From Allium sativum (taxonomy: Eukaryota; Streptophyta; Magnoliopsida; Asparagales; Amaryllidaceae): DNA of 64,000 bases. The position numbers were made by a program, and so were the translations under genes. Shown one piece after another: positions 13,437-24,533 of the stretch (its first letter is position 1; every line of letters begins with the position of its first letter). The notes under the pieces were generated by a model that ran no database searches, had not been told where the DNA came from, and saw only the letters and a list, made by a program, of their open reading frames with translations. The stretch lies in contig CM060912.1 in NCBI GenBank assembly GCA_030737875.1, positions 456,696,310 through 456,760,309 on the forward strand, written 5' to 3'.

Positions 13437-14774
13437 CTACCACCACTCGTATCTTTGGAACCAATCGACTCCCAAAATAATGCCAAACCCAGTAAAGCCC
13501 AAAATAAAGCAATCACAAACAAACATGCATCCATGAATCGATAATACCACATTACGACAAATCATACAAAGGCTAGTCGAACCACCAATCGGGTTCGTCA
13601 CTTCTAAAGGTCTATCGACTATCTTGGGTTCCAATCCCAACCTATCTACCAGGTCACTAGATATGAAGGAACGAGAAGCTCCGGTATCAAACAATACTCG
13701 AACAGGAACATCATAAATAGAAAGCATACCTTGAATGACAACATTCTTTCCTTTCTCCGCCGCGGTTGGGGCATTCGACGAAGAAGGAACAGCATTGATA
13801 GCATATGCTTTCACAATCTGCTTTTCCTTAGGGGGTTGCGGACACTTATCCTTGTGATGTCCAACTTGGCCACAGTGGAGGCACTTCCTATCCGCTGGCT
13901 TGGCCCAACATTCTTTGGCATAGTGGCCCTTCCTACCACAGCTGAAGCACTCAACATCTTTCTTATTCTTTTTCTTCTGGCCATCCTTGGTCTGATTCTG
14001 CTTTCTCTTATTCTGAGAACCATTCTTGCCTCCATCGCTCGCTTGCGACTTTGGCTCCTCTGCAGATGCAACCTCAGTTTTCATCTTAGGGTAAGGACTC
14101 TCTGACCTCAATGTTTTCCCCACAATCGATTCAAATGTCTCATCGATGTGGTTAATAAGCCTTTCCCCCAAGTATCCATCCAAACCAGTTATGAACTTCT
14201 CGTTCTTCTTCTTGGGAGTGTCGATAAGAGATAATCCATACTTCGTTAAAGTATCGAACTCTGCAATGTACTCCGAGACTGCCCTACCATTTTGCTTAAG
14301 CTCCAAAAATTTCCTAAACAACTCTAACTTCTGGGCAGCTGGGATGAACTTATCACTGAATCGGGCCTTAAATTGATCCCATGTAACTTGATCCTCTGTA
14401 GTAGCTGCCTTAATAGCATTCCACCAATTCATCGCCCATCCATGCAGCTGACGGGAAGCTAGCTTCCTCTTCATCGCATCCTCGATACCCAAGTCTTCGA
14501 AGATACGCTCACAACTATCCAACCAATCCTGAACTTCTGTAGCCGATTCCGTTCCGTGGAACGGCTTTCCACCAAGACTAGTGTAATCCTTACAAAGCTT
14601 GGTGAAATCGGCTCTAGGTGCCTACACTGCTGCACCACCACCATTTGCAGCATTGTGAACTTCTCCTTGCACATTTCTAAGCATCTCTCTCATGAAGTCA
14701 GTGAACATAGTCCTCATTTCAGGAGCATTCCCATTATTGGCTCCTCTACCAGCACCCCTCGTATATCGGCTCAT
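13437..14774 (-). pseudogene. Element C gag and aspartic protease
   Basis: Gag is the capsid/nucleocapsid protein and protease processes the polyprotein. The start is the ATG at 14774-14772 (MSRYTRGAGRGANN), about 0.2 kb inside the primer site. A TAG at 14624-14622 (after GGGAAV) truncates it after 50 codons; the frame then stays open to 13437. The capsid part (about residues 70-230, e.g. WAMNWWNAIKAAT) is followed by a lysine-rich stretch and two CCHC zinc knuckles, CFSCGRKGHYAKEC and CLHCGQVGHHKDKC. The protease has the active site DTGAS near 13680. A one-base shift near 13445 turns the RYEVVVDC-type end of protease into RYEWW and moves into another frame (13240-13437). Two CCHC knuckles rather than one is a lineage marker. 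Confidence 0.93.
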
Positions 14775-14968
14775 CGTTCAATCTGTAAGGAGTAAACGGT
14801 TAACCATCTCTTCAGTGGTGTCAGTGCAATGCGCCCTTATCCTTAAATATACTAATAGTATATATATATGTATATAACTTTTGAAAACCAAAATATAACA
14901 AATACACGCTCTCATATAAGTACTATCTCTCCTTGGTGTCTTTCCTTAGGTTAACTACGCAACCTAGA

Positions 14969-14980
14969 GCTCTGATACCA
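14969..14980 (-). other. Element C primer binding site
   Basis: The minus strand reads TGGTATCAGAGC two bases inside the 5' LTR, complementary to the 3' end of plant initiator-methionine tRNA. The same site follows the 5' LTRs of LARD-B and G3. Confidence 0.95.
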
Positions 14981-14982
14981 AA

Positions 14983-17483
14983 TGTGACGGCCCGCCCTGC
15001 ACCAACCGACATTTCCAATGAAAGTGCGCTGTGCTGATGTCCAACCAACACGAGATGGTCGTCAAAGAAAGGAAAGGTAAGGAGTTTTAACTAAAAAGGA
15101 ACCTGTAGCATATCTCACAGCGTATGGAATAAAATATAATAATGACATACTTTGACATAAAACATGCGAGATAGTGCATAAGATGAAAACTAAACATCTC
15201 AGCAGCGGAAAATCCAAATATATCTTATGTTTCCCTTTATCATTATTACAACTTTAAAACTGTCTCTAAAGCAAAAGAAAGGAATGGTACACTACTAATG
15301 CCCAAAGTAGTGACCAGCAGCGACACAGGGAGAATATATATAGAATACTGCGTGTAAGCCTCCTGCTCATCTCCGGACAACTACTCGTGCACAACCAGCT
15401 AACCTGTCTCTAGTCTGCCCATTTAAGAGCACCCAGAGTAATAAGAAGAGACATAAAACTCTGGGTCAAACAAAAATCTGGTATGAGCGACAAGCAGCAA
15501 AACAGAACAATAACAGGTATACTAAACCATACCTGAACCTGGACCTTCAACAAAAGAGTTAGCACAACATACCATACAATACTCTAAGGTGCCACTAACA
15601 TATGGTGTAAAGAATACGGGGGTGGGGGTGTGCATGACATAGTGATGGCAAATAATTAATCATAGCAACCATCCTCACATCTCTCACTCTGTGCATAAAG
15701 CATACGATATCCACCACTTTGACCAACCAATTCCTTGCTATGATCACTCTGCCCCATGAAGTCGTAATAACATCACTGCACTTATCCATAGCCACCAGTC
15801 CTTTGTTATATCCACTCTGCCCCAAGGAGTCATGATGGCTCCACTGCGCTGGCTCATAGCCTTGCTACGATCACTCTGCCCCATGAAGTCATAACAACTT
15901 CACTGCACTGATCCGTAGCCAATATCCATCATTCCGTGGTGAGTCAAAGCTATAGACGTCGATAACCCCTTAGCACACGTCCCGCAGCAAAGTCCAATCA
16001 TGAAGTTAACTCGTTGGTTCCCAACTAGATCGTGATTTCTACTTCCCATATGGACTATCTTTGCATCTCGGGTTTTGGTCTTCTCCGGATCGGTCTTCAT
16101 CTGGTTCAGAAACAAATTCCTTTCGGATTGGTTCTCTTCCCCTTGTTCAGTCCGTAGTCATCAGCCTCCGTCTGGTCGGTTCGTGCTCCCCTTATCGGAT
16201 CGGGTCGTGGTGCCCAAGCTGGATCGTGGTGAGGGTAGGTGGCCCACGGTTCGTGACTTGCTTCATGCCTGCTCCAGATCGGTTCGGGTCGTGACCAAGC
16301 TTCGGGTCGGGTCGGGTCGGGGCTTCTGGTTCGTGATCCTCCTTGTCCATCAGTTCCTTAGCTTCTGAAGCAGTTCATGATGGATGGAGCGTGGCATCTC
16401 GTGAAGGGGCCTCACGATTGGGTCGGGTCTTGGAAGGGAGGGGCGATCCGATCCGGGTCCTGCACATTTCCTACAACTCTTCCAGCGACTGTTTTACGCC
16501 ATACAACGGCGTTTTCGACCATCCTAACTTTTCTAATCATTCACAAAGCATACCATACAGTCATAGCAACACGTATAATTATCCACAAACAGCAAAACAA
16601 CATTATGATATGTCAAAACGGATCAAACATACCCAAAAACCCTTATTTTCCCCTTAAGCATGTTTAAGCAAATTAATGATAGGATTAACAAAACTTAGTT
16701 AAATCAATCCAAACTTCTAACATAGGTCTAAAATAATATTTCAAAATTTCTAAACCTTTTTCCAGAATTTTATCTTGCGTGGTTTCGTTAATTAACACTA
16801 ATCACCCTAATTAATAGTAATTAGCGTAAAAACAATGCTAATCACTCACCTTTGCCACAAATAAAACTTTCAAAACTGAATCTCCACTGATTTGGGCGAA
16901 TACTGATGTCTAATAGTAGCTCCAACCTTGCTTTGGTGCTATTTCCCTTTGATTTGACGTAGATTAGGCTAATACTTGATTAGAAAATGATTAGAGTTGA
17001 TTCTAGATGCTGGAGGCCATTGTTAGGGTTACTAGGAGGTAAATGGCGGTTAGAAAACTGAAATGAAATGAAAACCTAACTCATTTCAGTCTCCCCATAA
17101 CCCTAATCCCGAATTGGGTTATGAGCCCATTCACTAATCACCTCATTTGGCCCGGTTAAGCAATTTTTCGCCTTCTAAACCTTAATTCAGCCATATCTCC
17201 CAAATGGTAAGTCCTTTTTTCACATATGACCACTCTATGGAAAGATAAACCATCATCCAGACCTAATGGAAGTGGTTTTAGGTCAAAACCCCTTTCCAAT
17301 CAAAAGTTATGGCCGAAACAAGATCTGTTAAGGGCAAAATGGTCATTTAAAAATCGGCAAAAATCATGGACATGGGACATGACCCCAATAGTCGTCTCCC
17401 AAAGTTACATGACCACACGACTTCATATGAAAATAAAATAAATATTCTACGATCCTCCGGTGCGTAGAATGCAGGTCGTTACA
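14983..17483 (-). repeat. Element C 5' LTR
   Basis: The LTR next to the primer site. On the plus strand it begins TGTGACGGCC and ends GGTCGTTACA. It is the copy that would drive transcription of C on the minus strand. The GATCGG/GGGTCG word cluster recurs at about 16080-16460. The nearest TATA-like sequence downstream on the minus strand is the TATATATA stretch near 15335. There is no gene in it. Confidence 0.93.
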
Positions 17484-17695
17484 TATTTCCGCTACGCATT
17501 GAGTATATTATTTTATTTCCGCTGCTATGCATTTAAATCTCTGATATTTTTCCAAACTCTGATGTTTTGTACTATGATGTAAATTGTTGTAATAGCAATG
17601 AAATGTTCTTTTGCTTGTTTACTGATGCATCGTGTTCTCAAAGCAACCCGAGCTCCTCTGTCTCTTCGGGGATCGGGGAAGTCAGGGTCGTTTCA
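17484..17695 (+). repeat. G-family solo LTR (G1), right part
   Basis: The resumption of the solo LTR after element C. It begins with the second TATTT target copy and ends GGGTCGTTTCA. It matches the end of the G3 LTR (61230-61434), including the segment around TTGTTGTAATAxxxAATGAAATG. CCAAG follows at 17696-17700. Confidence 0.88.
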
Positions 17696-17700
17696 CCAAG

Positions 17701-18165
17701 ACCGTCAAAAATTATATGCCGATAAGAGAACGAGGGAACTTGAGTTCAATATCAGAGACTTGGTATTCATAAAGATATCCCCTCTCAAGAAGACTGTTTG
17801 GTTTGAAAAGACCGGGAAATTGGCTCCCATGTTTACTGGGCCTTTTCGCATCATACTATCATAGAGAGGATAGGATCTTTGGATCATCGAGTGGATCTCC
17901 CGGAATGCCTATCGAAGATCCATAACGTTTTCCATATATCACATCTAAGAAAGTGCCTTCATGACTCTGTTGAGAAACTCGAGCTTGATGATAATTGGGA
18001 CGTAGGAAAACTCGAGTTGGAGTCCAGGGTTCCCCGTGCCACTACAAAGATTGCAGAGCATGAGATCAAGAAACTGCGCAATAAAACTGTTCGCCTCGTC
18101 CGAGTACAATGGGGAAATGATCATGCGAAAAGCACATAGGAGATTGAGGGTAAAGATGAGACAGA
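17701..18165 (+). pseudogene. Element A integrase C-terminus and chromodomain-like tail
   Basis: Completes the integrase broken off at 1976. Residues RQKLYADKRTRELEF lead into FIKISPLKKTVWFEKTGK and FTGPF. A frameshift at about 17860 moves to the frame of 17879-18139 (DHRVDLPE, HNVFHISHLRKCLHD). The tail has IKKLRNKTVRLVRVQWG, a TAG at 18137-18139, then a readable EIEG and THPKIF in shifted frame. Compared with element C, the same degenerate chromodomain layout is seen, so A and C belong to related lineages. Confidence 0.9.
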
Positions 18166-18522
18166 CTCACCCAAAGATTTTCTTGGGTAATTTTCTTCTA
18201 AATTACGTTTATGGATGCATTGTGGTTGCTAGATTGGATAATAGGAAATGGATGCAACACAGTCGCACAATGCACTCATATAGAAATATGAGCATATTAG
18301 GATGTTTTACATGCATACTACATCACTTATTACATATACACGCTAAGATTGAGCTCACTTCGGTAAATCTGCAGTGCATAATCACTATGAGTCAGGGATG
18401 TTTATGGATGAATTAAAAATAACATGGGTGTACAACATGGATATTTAGAACGAGTTGTGTTTTTAACCCCTTCAAACAGATTTCGAGACGAAATCTATTT
18501 TGGGGGGGGGGGGGGAAGAGAA
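18166..18522 (+). other. Element A 3' untranslated region and poly-G polypurine tract
   Basis: There is no coding potential. It ends with ACGAAATCTATTTT, then a run of 14 G (18502-18515), then AAGAGAA directly before the LTR start TGTAACACCCCG at 18523. Related tracts here have five G, so the run has grown. Confidence 0.85.
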
Positions 18523-18992
18523 TGTAACACCCCGTATAATATACCTAAATATATAAATAATAATAATTAATGGAAATAAGAAATTAAATAATAAAATATA
18601 AACAGGCTGAAAACTAGAATTTTGCAGCATTAAGAATTTGGCTACGAAAATCTTTTATTTGGGTTCATGGCGAAATTCCGATACGTTTTCATGTATGATA
18701 TGTTGAAAATAGTGTTCGTATGAAGAAGCTGCAATTAAAAGAAATCAGACGGTAAACGTATATATATGTGTGTGGTTAAATAAATAATATATATATGTAT
18801 GTGTGTGTATATGTATATATATCTAAGAGATAAAGTAATCTATTAACTTTGAATTTCAAACAAAGATATAAAGATAAGGGGATAGGGATAATGTTTATAA
18901 GGTAAGAAATAAACTATCTGATTAACGTTATAAATAATAAAATTTTCCAGTCCCTCCCACACATGTTTATTGGGCAGTTCAGAGACCAAGAG

Positions 18993-19045
18993 GTCGATCT
19001 TCCTCTTAAAGTGGTGTCGACCGCCCTTCTAGAGGGGAGGTCGAC
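18993..19045 (+). promoter_or_regulatory. GTCGAC box cluster upstream of TATA in element A LTR
   Basis: GTCGAT at 18993 and GTCGAC at 19016 and 19040 (spacing 23 and 24), all in GGTCGA(C/T)C-like surroundings. The TATATATAAG at 19163 is about 118 bp downstream. The position matches the boxes in LARD-B and in the Sirevirus-like LTR. Confidence 0.5.
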
Positions 19046-20336
19046 CGCTTGGCACTTGAAGTGCCCAATAAGGCTGGTTTAGGTTAGGTTTTTTGGGTTA
19101 ATTTATAAGAATGAGCAACTAGAATTAAATCATAATAATCCTACTGTTTTTGTTTACACAAATATATATAAGTAACCCTCTAGACTCCTTACCTAAACCT
19201 AGCTACTCTCTCTATCTGTGCCTTCACCCAACCATTGCTTCGAGAGGAATTCAAAATAGTTTTTCTTCTTCTATTCTTCTTTATCTAATCTCTTTCATAT
19301 AGGATTTGGATTAGAATATATATATTTGGAATCACATTATATATATATAAGAATTTTAATTACCTGATTCTTATGTATATAGATCTCTAGGGATTAGAGT
19401 TCGCATCAAATAGGCACAACAACATCAGATCTACGACCTTTCCAATCACTGTGAGTGGAATTAGTATTTTCTTAGGCATATTCTAAAATTGTAGATTATA
19501 TTATGGATTAGTATGGCTAAAGAAATTTGGTATAACGACAATATCAAACTGAAAAACCCCCAAATCTCTAATTTTATGCATTTCGCAAGATTTGTCAATT
19601 TAAATTGGGATTGTGGATTTGTTTTGGTAATGGATGAGGAACAATTAGGTGATATACTTTTATTTTATTTTATTTATCCTTTTGTATAAATCTTTGATTA
19701 TGATGTAAAAATGTTTAGATTTGATTAGTTTTATTATTTGAATAAGTTTGGGTTTCTCACCTAAATAGATAATCCGAACGTATTCGAATTTGAAGCAAAC
19801 CAAATGTCAAAACGATTTTATGTACAACATGAGAAAGGGGTAAATATATAAATAAAGGTCTATCGATGTGTAGGTATATATTTATATATATGCATATACG
19901 TATATATGATGTAAGAGAATTACACCCTGTTCTTGGTTCATTAATTGAATTATTCCAATAAGCCTAAGGATGCAAGTTCTGATGTTATGTCATATTTTTC
20001 CGTTACTTTATCATTAATCATGCTCTTATGCCATCATGCCATGTATTTATTGGTATGGTATGGAAATTAAACTTGTATGCCTTGAATGTAGGTTAAATTG
20101 AAATTTACACCGTGGAAACGGTTCTTCGCCTGTATGAAACTAGTTTTTATTATGCATATAAATATTTTATTTATGTAATGTAATTAACATAATTTAATGT
20201 AATAACGATGTAACATATGAGAGTAGAATACAGTTAGAATTTAAAATGTCCCCATATATTGATTGCTTGTGTGTGCGTATAGAACGGCTTTTCTATATAT
20301 TAAATAATGACACAAAGACATGAGATTAGTTGCCAT

Positions 20337-20531
20337 TTGTGGTAGAAGTCTGCCTGGAGTCGACCAACAAATCAAGCAACCACAAGTGGGTCCGACTAAT
20401 GTGAGAGGCTAGGTACCATGGGCTATTCAAGTTCAGTACACTATGTAATGAGGCTAAACCCACTTGTAGTAGAAGTCTGCCCAGAACCGCCTGACATATC
20501 TTGCATCTACAAGTAGAAGGATTAATGTGAG
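20337..20531 (+). repeat. Duplicated stem module in element A LTR
   Basis: Two diverged direct copies about 126 bp apart. Copy 1 has arms TTGTGGT (20337-20343) and ACCACAA (20379-20385), then TAATGTGAG at 20397. Copy 2 has arms CTTGTAG (20463-20469) and CTACAAG (20507-20513), then TAATGTGAG at 20523. Both share GTAGAAGTCTGCC-like sequence after the left arm. The arms differ between copies by matching changes, so pairing is kept. Confidence 0.6.
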
Positions 20532-20854
20532 AGGTCTAGTGTGTGTGTGTACATATATATAAACCTATTATTTGTGAAAATAGGCAGGTTTACTACACCT
20601 TGAGAAGGCCTTAAGTGGCCGACCCTCTTCTTATCTAGTTTGGGTCTTAAGTGGTTAGGACTTGGATCCTTTCTGAATGTTTATTCCTTGGATAGGTATC
20701 AAAGTCATAACGGTAACGAAGCAGGGTAGTTCACGGGGGATGTCCACTTCCTCTAGGAGCTTGTGACGGCAAACCTAGGGACATATTTGGTTTACGTGGG
20801 ACGTAGCATGCTATTTAATTCACCATCCGTCTATGGGAAGTCTTAAGTTGCATA

Positions 20855-21304
20855 TGTAATACCCCTAAGTCCCACATCGTGGAAGCCTATGTGAAGTGGG
20901 TACTTATATAGTAGAGCCCATCTCTTAATAACGCTGAGGCCTTTTGAGGAACAAAACCCCACACCTATACGGTAGCTAAGTTGGGGACAATATCTTGCGT
21001 GAACGGAGGTGCGGGTTGTTACAGCTGGTATCAAAGCCAATACCCAGCAGGAATTGTGGCTCATGTGTGGACCACAGCGCCTGGGTGAGGTGTTTGTGAG
21101 CCAACGGGGACGTTGGGCTCTATAGGAGGGGAGAATGTAACACCATTAAGTCCCACATCGTGGAAGCCTGTGTGAAGTGGGTACTTATATAGTAGATCCC
21201 ATCTCTTACTAGCGCCAAGGCCTTTTGAGGAACAAAACTCCATACTTATATGGTGGCTAAGTTGGGGACAATATCTTGTATGAACGGAGGTGCGGGTTGT
21301 TACA
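20855..21304 (+). mobile_element. TRIM element, complete
   Basis: A terminal-repeat retrotransposon in miniature, 450 bp. Two 169-bp LTRs (20855-21023 and 21136-21304) flank a 112-bp interior. The LTRs start TGTAA(C/T)ACC and end GGGTTGTTACA, and both contain AAGTCCCACATCGTGGAAGC. The primer site TGGTATCAAAGCC is at 21026-21038 and a purine tract AGGAGGGGAGAA at 21124-21135. The target duplication GCATA lies at 20850-20854 and 21305-21309. It has no coding capacity; it must use proteins of another element. The LTRs differ at only a modest number of positions by eye, so it is younger than the LTR it sits in. Confidence 0.95.
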
Positions 21305-21640
21305 GCATAGGTGTTCTACCGTAATATCAACTAAGTAGTAACATGTGACATCCGCCGAAGGGGTTTTAAATGGCTATATGCAGGCCTACCTTAAAACCGG
21401 TATTAAGTGGTGAGATACTACTTCTCATATTACTTGTGAGAATATAGACTTAAGAATGTTTTAGGATGGGATCTTAGGGGGATAGGGTCCGCCTCAAGGT
21501 TATAAGAGATCACGAGAATCCACCTTTAATAAGGGCCTTAAGTGATCGAGGATGCCCACCTCGTTGGGTCTTTACCCTTAACTCACTAATAAAGGTCTTA
21601 AGTGATTGACTAGGATATCTGATTCATCCTATGGTGACGA

Positions 21641-22240
21641 AGAACAAGAGACAAATAATTGAAATATGTGGTCCACGGCTATTCATGACATAGAAAATAT
21701 TGAAAATTGGATTTAAAATTAGGTGTGTGTTTATATTAGTTTTATTGAAATTTCTCGGTTGGAAGGTTGTTAGATTGCTGGCTTTGTTTGAAATCCCTTG
21801 AATTTTAAATTCAAAATTCATCATTTAGAATTTGAATTCTAACAATAAAATAATATAATTTAATAAAGTTTAATATTAAAATATTGATAATTAAGTATTA
21901 CTATGTTTAAAATTATCTCAGAAATTATATAAATTAGAGTATATGATATATATATAATATATATACACATAATAGGAAATAGAATTACACATTTCCTTTG
22001 AATAAATGGGCACATGTCGACATGCCCCAATACCCATGTCAACATGCCTCTTGAAAATTTGAATTCAAACTTTTGAAATTCCCTTCACATTTCCACCAAT
22101 TCTAACGTACTGAAAAGATGCTTATTGACCAGAGAACATGTCCATAGAGTATCTATATATCTCTCTATCTTTCTCATCAGTTTTCACCTTTAATTCAAAA
22201 TTTGAACTAATCTTTATTATCTACTTTTCTTCACAAAACA
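21641..22240 (+). other. Unassigned AT-rich stretch with a GTCGAC pair
   Basis: AT-rich sequence between the element A LTR and the env-like gene, probably part of the Sirevirus-like element. It holds CATGTCGACATG at 22013-22024 and CATGTCAACATG 22 bp further on (22035-22046). Short ORFs on both strands show no family resemblance. I found no clear LTR start or target duplication. Confidence 0.4.
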
Positions 22241-23232
22241 TCAAAATTGGCTTCTTTAAGTACCCAAGCACTACAAGGCTGTCCAAAGCTATCAAAGCTT
22301 TTCTTTGTAATGATCTGAAAGCTATCAAAGCTTACACTGACTATGTAAACTTGTGTAAAGTTCACACCGTTAAATTTGCTATTTTCAACAATTTTCCTTC
22401 TTATAAATTTGAAAGTGTATTTGATTAAAATGGAATAATTAATTTGATTGACTTAGGAGAAAATGATTACATGTTTTATCCAAATCTTGTAAAATGTTTT
22501 ACACAAATTTGAATCTAGGTTTTTATGAAGGAATGAAGGTGAAATTTGGAGTAGTGTAAGAGGCACTCGAATTATTTTGGATTGTGAAATTCTGAGAAAT
22601 ATTTGGATTGTTACAGCATGGGAATGGACCTCTTATATTTAAAAATTAATGACCATGACCGAGAGACTTTCTATCGCATTTTTAAAGGAGATGACAATTT
22701 GGAATTCAAAGACCGTTATTTTGGACCAAAGGCAAGAATCGTAAATCTACTTCTTCAACACACCATTACACCTTGATCGGGAAATTTCCACAACCCAAGT
22801 ATGAAAGTTCACAAAACTCTTTTTGTCGTTTATGGAAATTGTAACATTAATTATGCTCAAGTTATTTTGGATGAGTTACGAGCCAAAAAAATTCAATGCA
22901 TGAAAATACATTATATTGGAATTTACCTTACATGTATTTTCAATTTTTTTGGAGTTGATTTCAAAGGATAAGAATTTGTTTACAAAAAGGTCTTTAATTT
23001 TAGAAATACATCTCTTATGAAGATCCTACCAGTACTTCAACCATATGAAACACTTACGGAAAAAAGGAAAGGTTGGCTCATGAAATGGAAGAAGAAGTGG
23101 GAAGGAATGGAAATTGGGGAAGAAGAAAACACTTCCTTAGAGAGCATTGAATATCCCATTAGGAAGAGAAGGAAAAAGATTATTGTGGAGAATCAAAAGA
23201 TCCTGAAAAGGTCATTTAGTAAGAAAATGTAA
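22241..23232 (+). pseudogene. Env-like / plant transposon-domain gene of a Sirevirus-like copia element
   Basis: A broken ORF resembling the envelope-like gene found after pol in Sireviruses and the related plant transposon-protein domain (recognised from layout and phrases, not a search). Readable parts: TTRLSKAIKAFL near 22275; ENDYMFYPNLVKCF near 22460; then 22616-22773 with DRETFYRIFKGDD and KDRYFGPKARIVNLLLQHT; a TGA before SGNFHNPSMKVHKTLF; RAKKIQCMKIHYIGIYLTC; one more stop; and an open end 23017-23232 with KGWLMKWKKKW and a basic KRRKK tail. At least three breaks are visible. No RT or integrase of this element is in the window, so the 5' part is missing. Confidence 0.5.
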
Positions 23233-24533
23233 AAGATCTTCATAAAGATGAACATTTTCTTTGGAAAAGTAACATGCAAGCTTAGATTATCATCATCTTC
23301 ATCATCTTCCGTCGTATTTTAGATTTATTTCCATGTCCTGTTAGTTTCTATTCCCATCATCCTATGTTATGTATCATTTCTATGTATTGTTATCTAAAAT
23401 TATCAATGAAGATCTTCTATTTCTGTTCATTATCTCTAAAAGATCTCTAGAATGTTTATTATTGTGTCAAGAATATTAATTTATAAACCAAAACGCACAA
23501 AAAATAAAAAAAATGCAAAATCCAAAAATTTGAAAGACCCATGTCGACATGTACTTACCCCTACGTCGACATCCAACAATCATATTTTCAAATTTTGTTT
23601 GAATTTATATTATCTTTTCATTCTCTTTAGTCTCCCATCATTATCTGCTAATTTTATCAATATCATGGCTTCTCTAGTTCACAACTTGAGTGAAAATCTT
23701 GAAGAGACACTCAATTCTTTCAAAAATATTCTTTCTATCATTCTCTGCAATCAACGACACTTAAAACTAAGTCAAATGCATATGATTAAAAATCATGAGA
23801 AGCATAACATTTAATGGATGATTTTTGCAGTTAACAAAGAAGAAGAAATAATGATCCAAAAGGAACACTTATCCAAGAATATGAACAATGGGATTGTTTA
23901 ACGGCTGATCCTATCATCGGAAAACAAGGATGGGTAGAATTTCCAAGAAATGTTTGAACATTGTTTGAATTGGTGTGATATGTTTGATTTGAATTAATTT
24001 TGTGTGAAAATTTGAATTTCAATTAATTAAGTGTAAAAACCGTTTGTATAATAAATTGGTTTGGATGATCTGATTGATTGTATTACTCTGGTTTAATTTT
24101 AATATTACTCATTCTTTCATTTAATCTTGTGGTACCATAGATAAAGGGGGAGTACTAAAGTCATTTTTAGTCTAGATCAAAATTTATATTTGTTTAAAAG
24201 GGAATATTATGGACAAAACATAGTTATATAGGTTTTATTGATAAAAAAGAGGAGGGATTATGAAATAGATTAGAATAAGCTTAGATTAAGTGGGAGTTAG
24301 GAGGAGTTATGGGAGTAAGGTGGAGTAATTGAAGAATCGAAAGAATTATGGATTAAACATAGTTATATAGTTTTTGTTGATGACAAAGGGAGGAATTATA
24401 AAATAGATTAGAATAGGCTTAAATTAAGGGGGGTGGGGTTAAGAGGAGTTATTGTAGTATGGGGAGTAATTAAAGAATCAGAAGAATGGTAAGTATATTT
24501 TATAAACAAGGGTTGTCATCATCAAAAAAGAGG
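23233..24533 (+). other. 3' non-coding region of the Sirevirus-like element
   Basis: Mostly non-coding. It has GTCGAC words 22 bp apart at 23543-23548 and 23565-23570. One 120-codon frame (23452-23814, with HNLSENLEETLNSF) has no family I recognise and probably is not expressed. Purine-rich GATAAAGGGGGAGTA near 24140 and TCATCATCAAAAAAGAGG before 24534 resemble the two purine tracts near the 3' end of Sireviruses. Confidence 0.5.

Larger units (their letters stand above)
7749..17483 (-). mobile_element. Element C: complete but decayed Tekay-type Ty3/gypsy retrotransposon
   Basis: A 9735-bp LTR retrotransposon on the minus strand. Its LTRs of 2499 and 2501 bp are similar throughout. TATTT is duplicated at 7744-7748 and 17484-17488. 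The tRNA-iMet-type primer site is at 14969-14980 and the polypurine tract at 10248-10263. Gene order gag, protease, RT, RNase H, integrase, with a degenerate chromodomain-like tail, places it with chromoviruses, most like the Tekay/Del lineage (my assignment from motif order; a tree would settle it). Stops and frameshifts make it non-autonomous. It is the innermost and therefore youngest layer of the left nest. Confidence 0.93.
18523..21640 (+). repeat. Element A 3' LTR (interrupted, right end uncertain)
   Basis: Begins TGTAACACCCCG after the polypurine tract. It contains a GTCGAC box cluster (18993-19045), a TATA-like TATATATAAG at 19163-19172, and downstream repeats with CTTAAGTG words (near 20604, 20644, 21535 and 21592). 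Two copies of a stem module lie at 20337-20405 and 20463-20531. A TRIM is inserted at 20855-21304. I cannot see a terminal CA: the sequence changes character near 21.64 kb, where the Sirevirus-like block begins, so the right border is approximate. No gene is recognisable. Confidence 0.75.

Noticed and set aside
20855..21304. Cassandra-type TRIM with 5S rRNA promoter
   Set aside because: I see no 5S box A or box C sequence in the LTRs.
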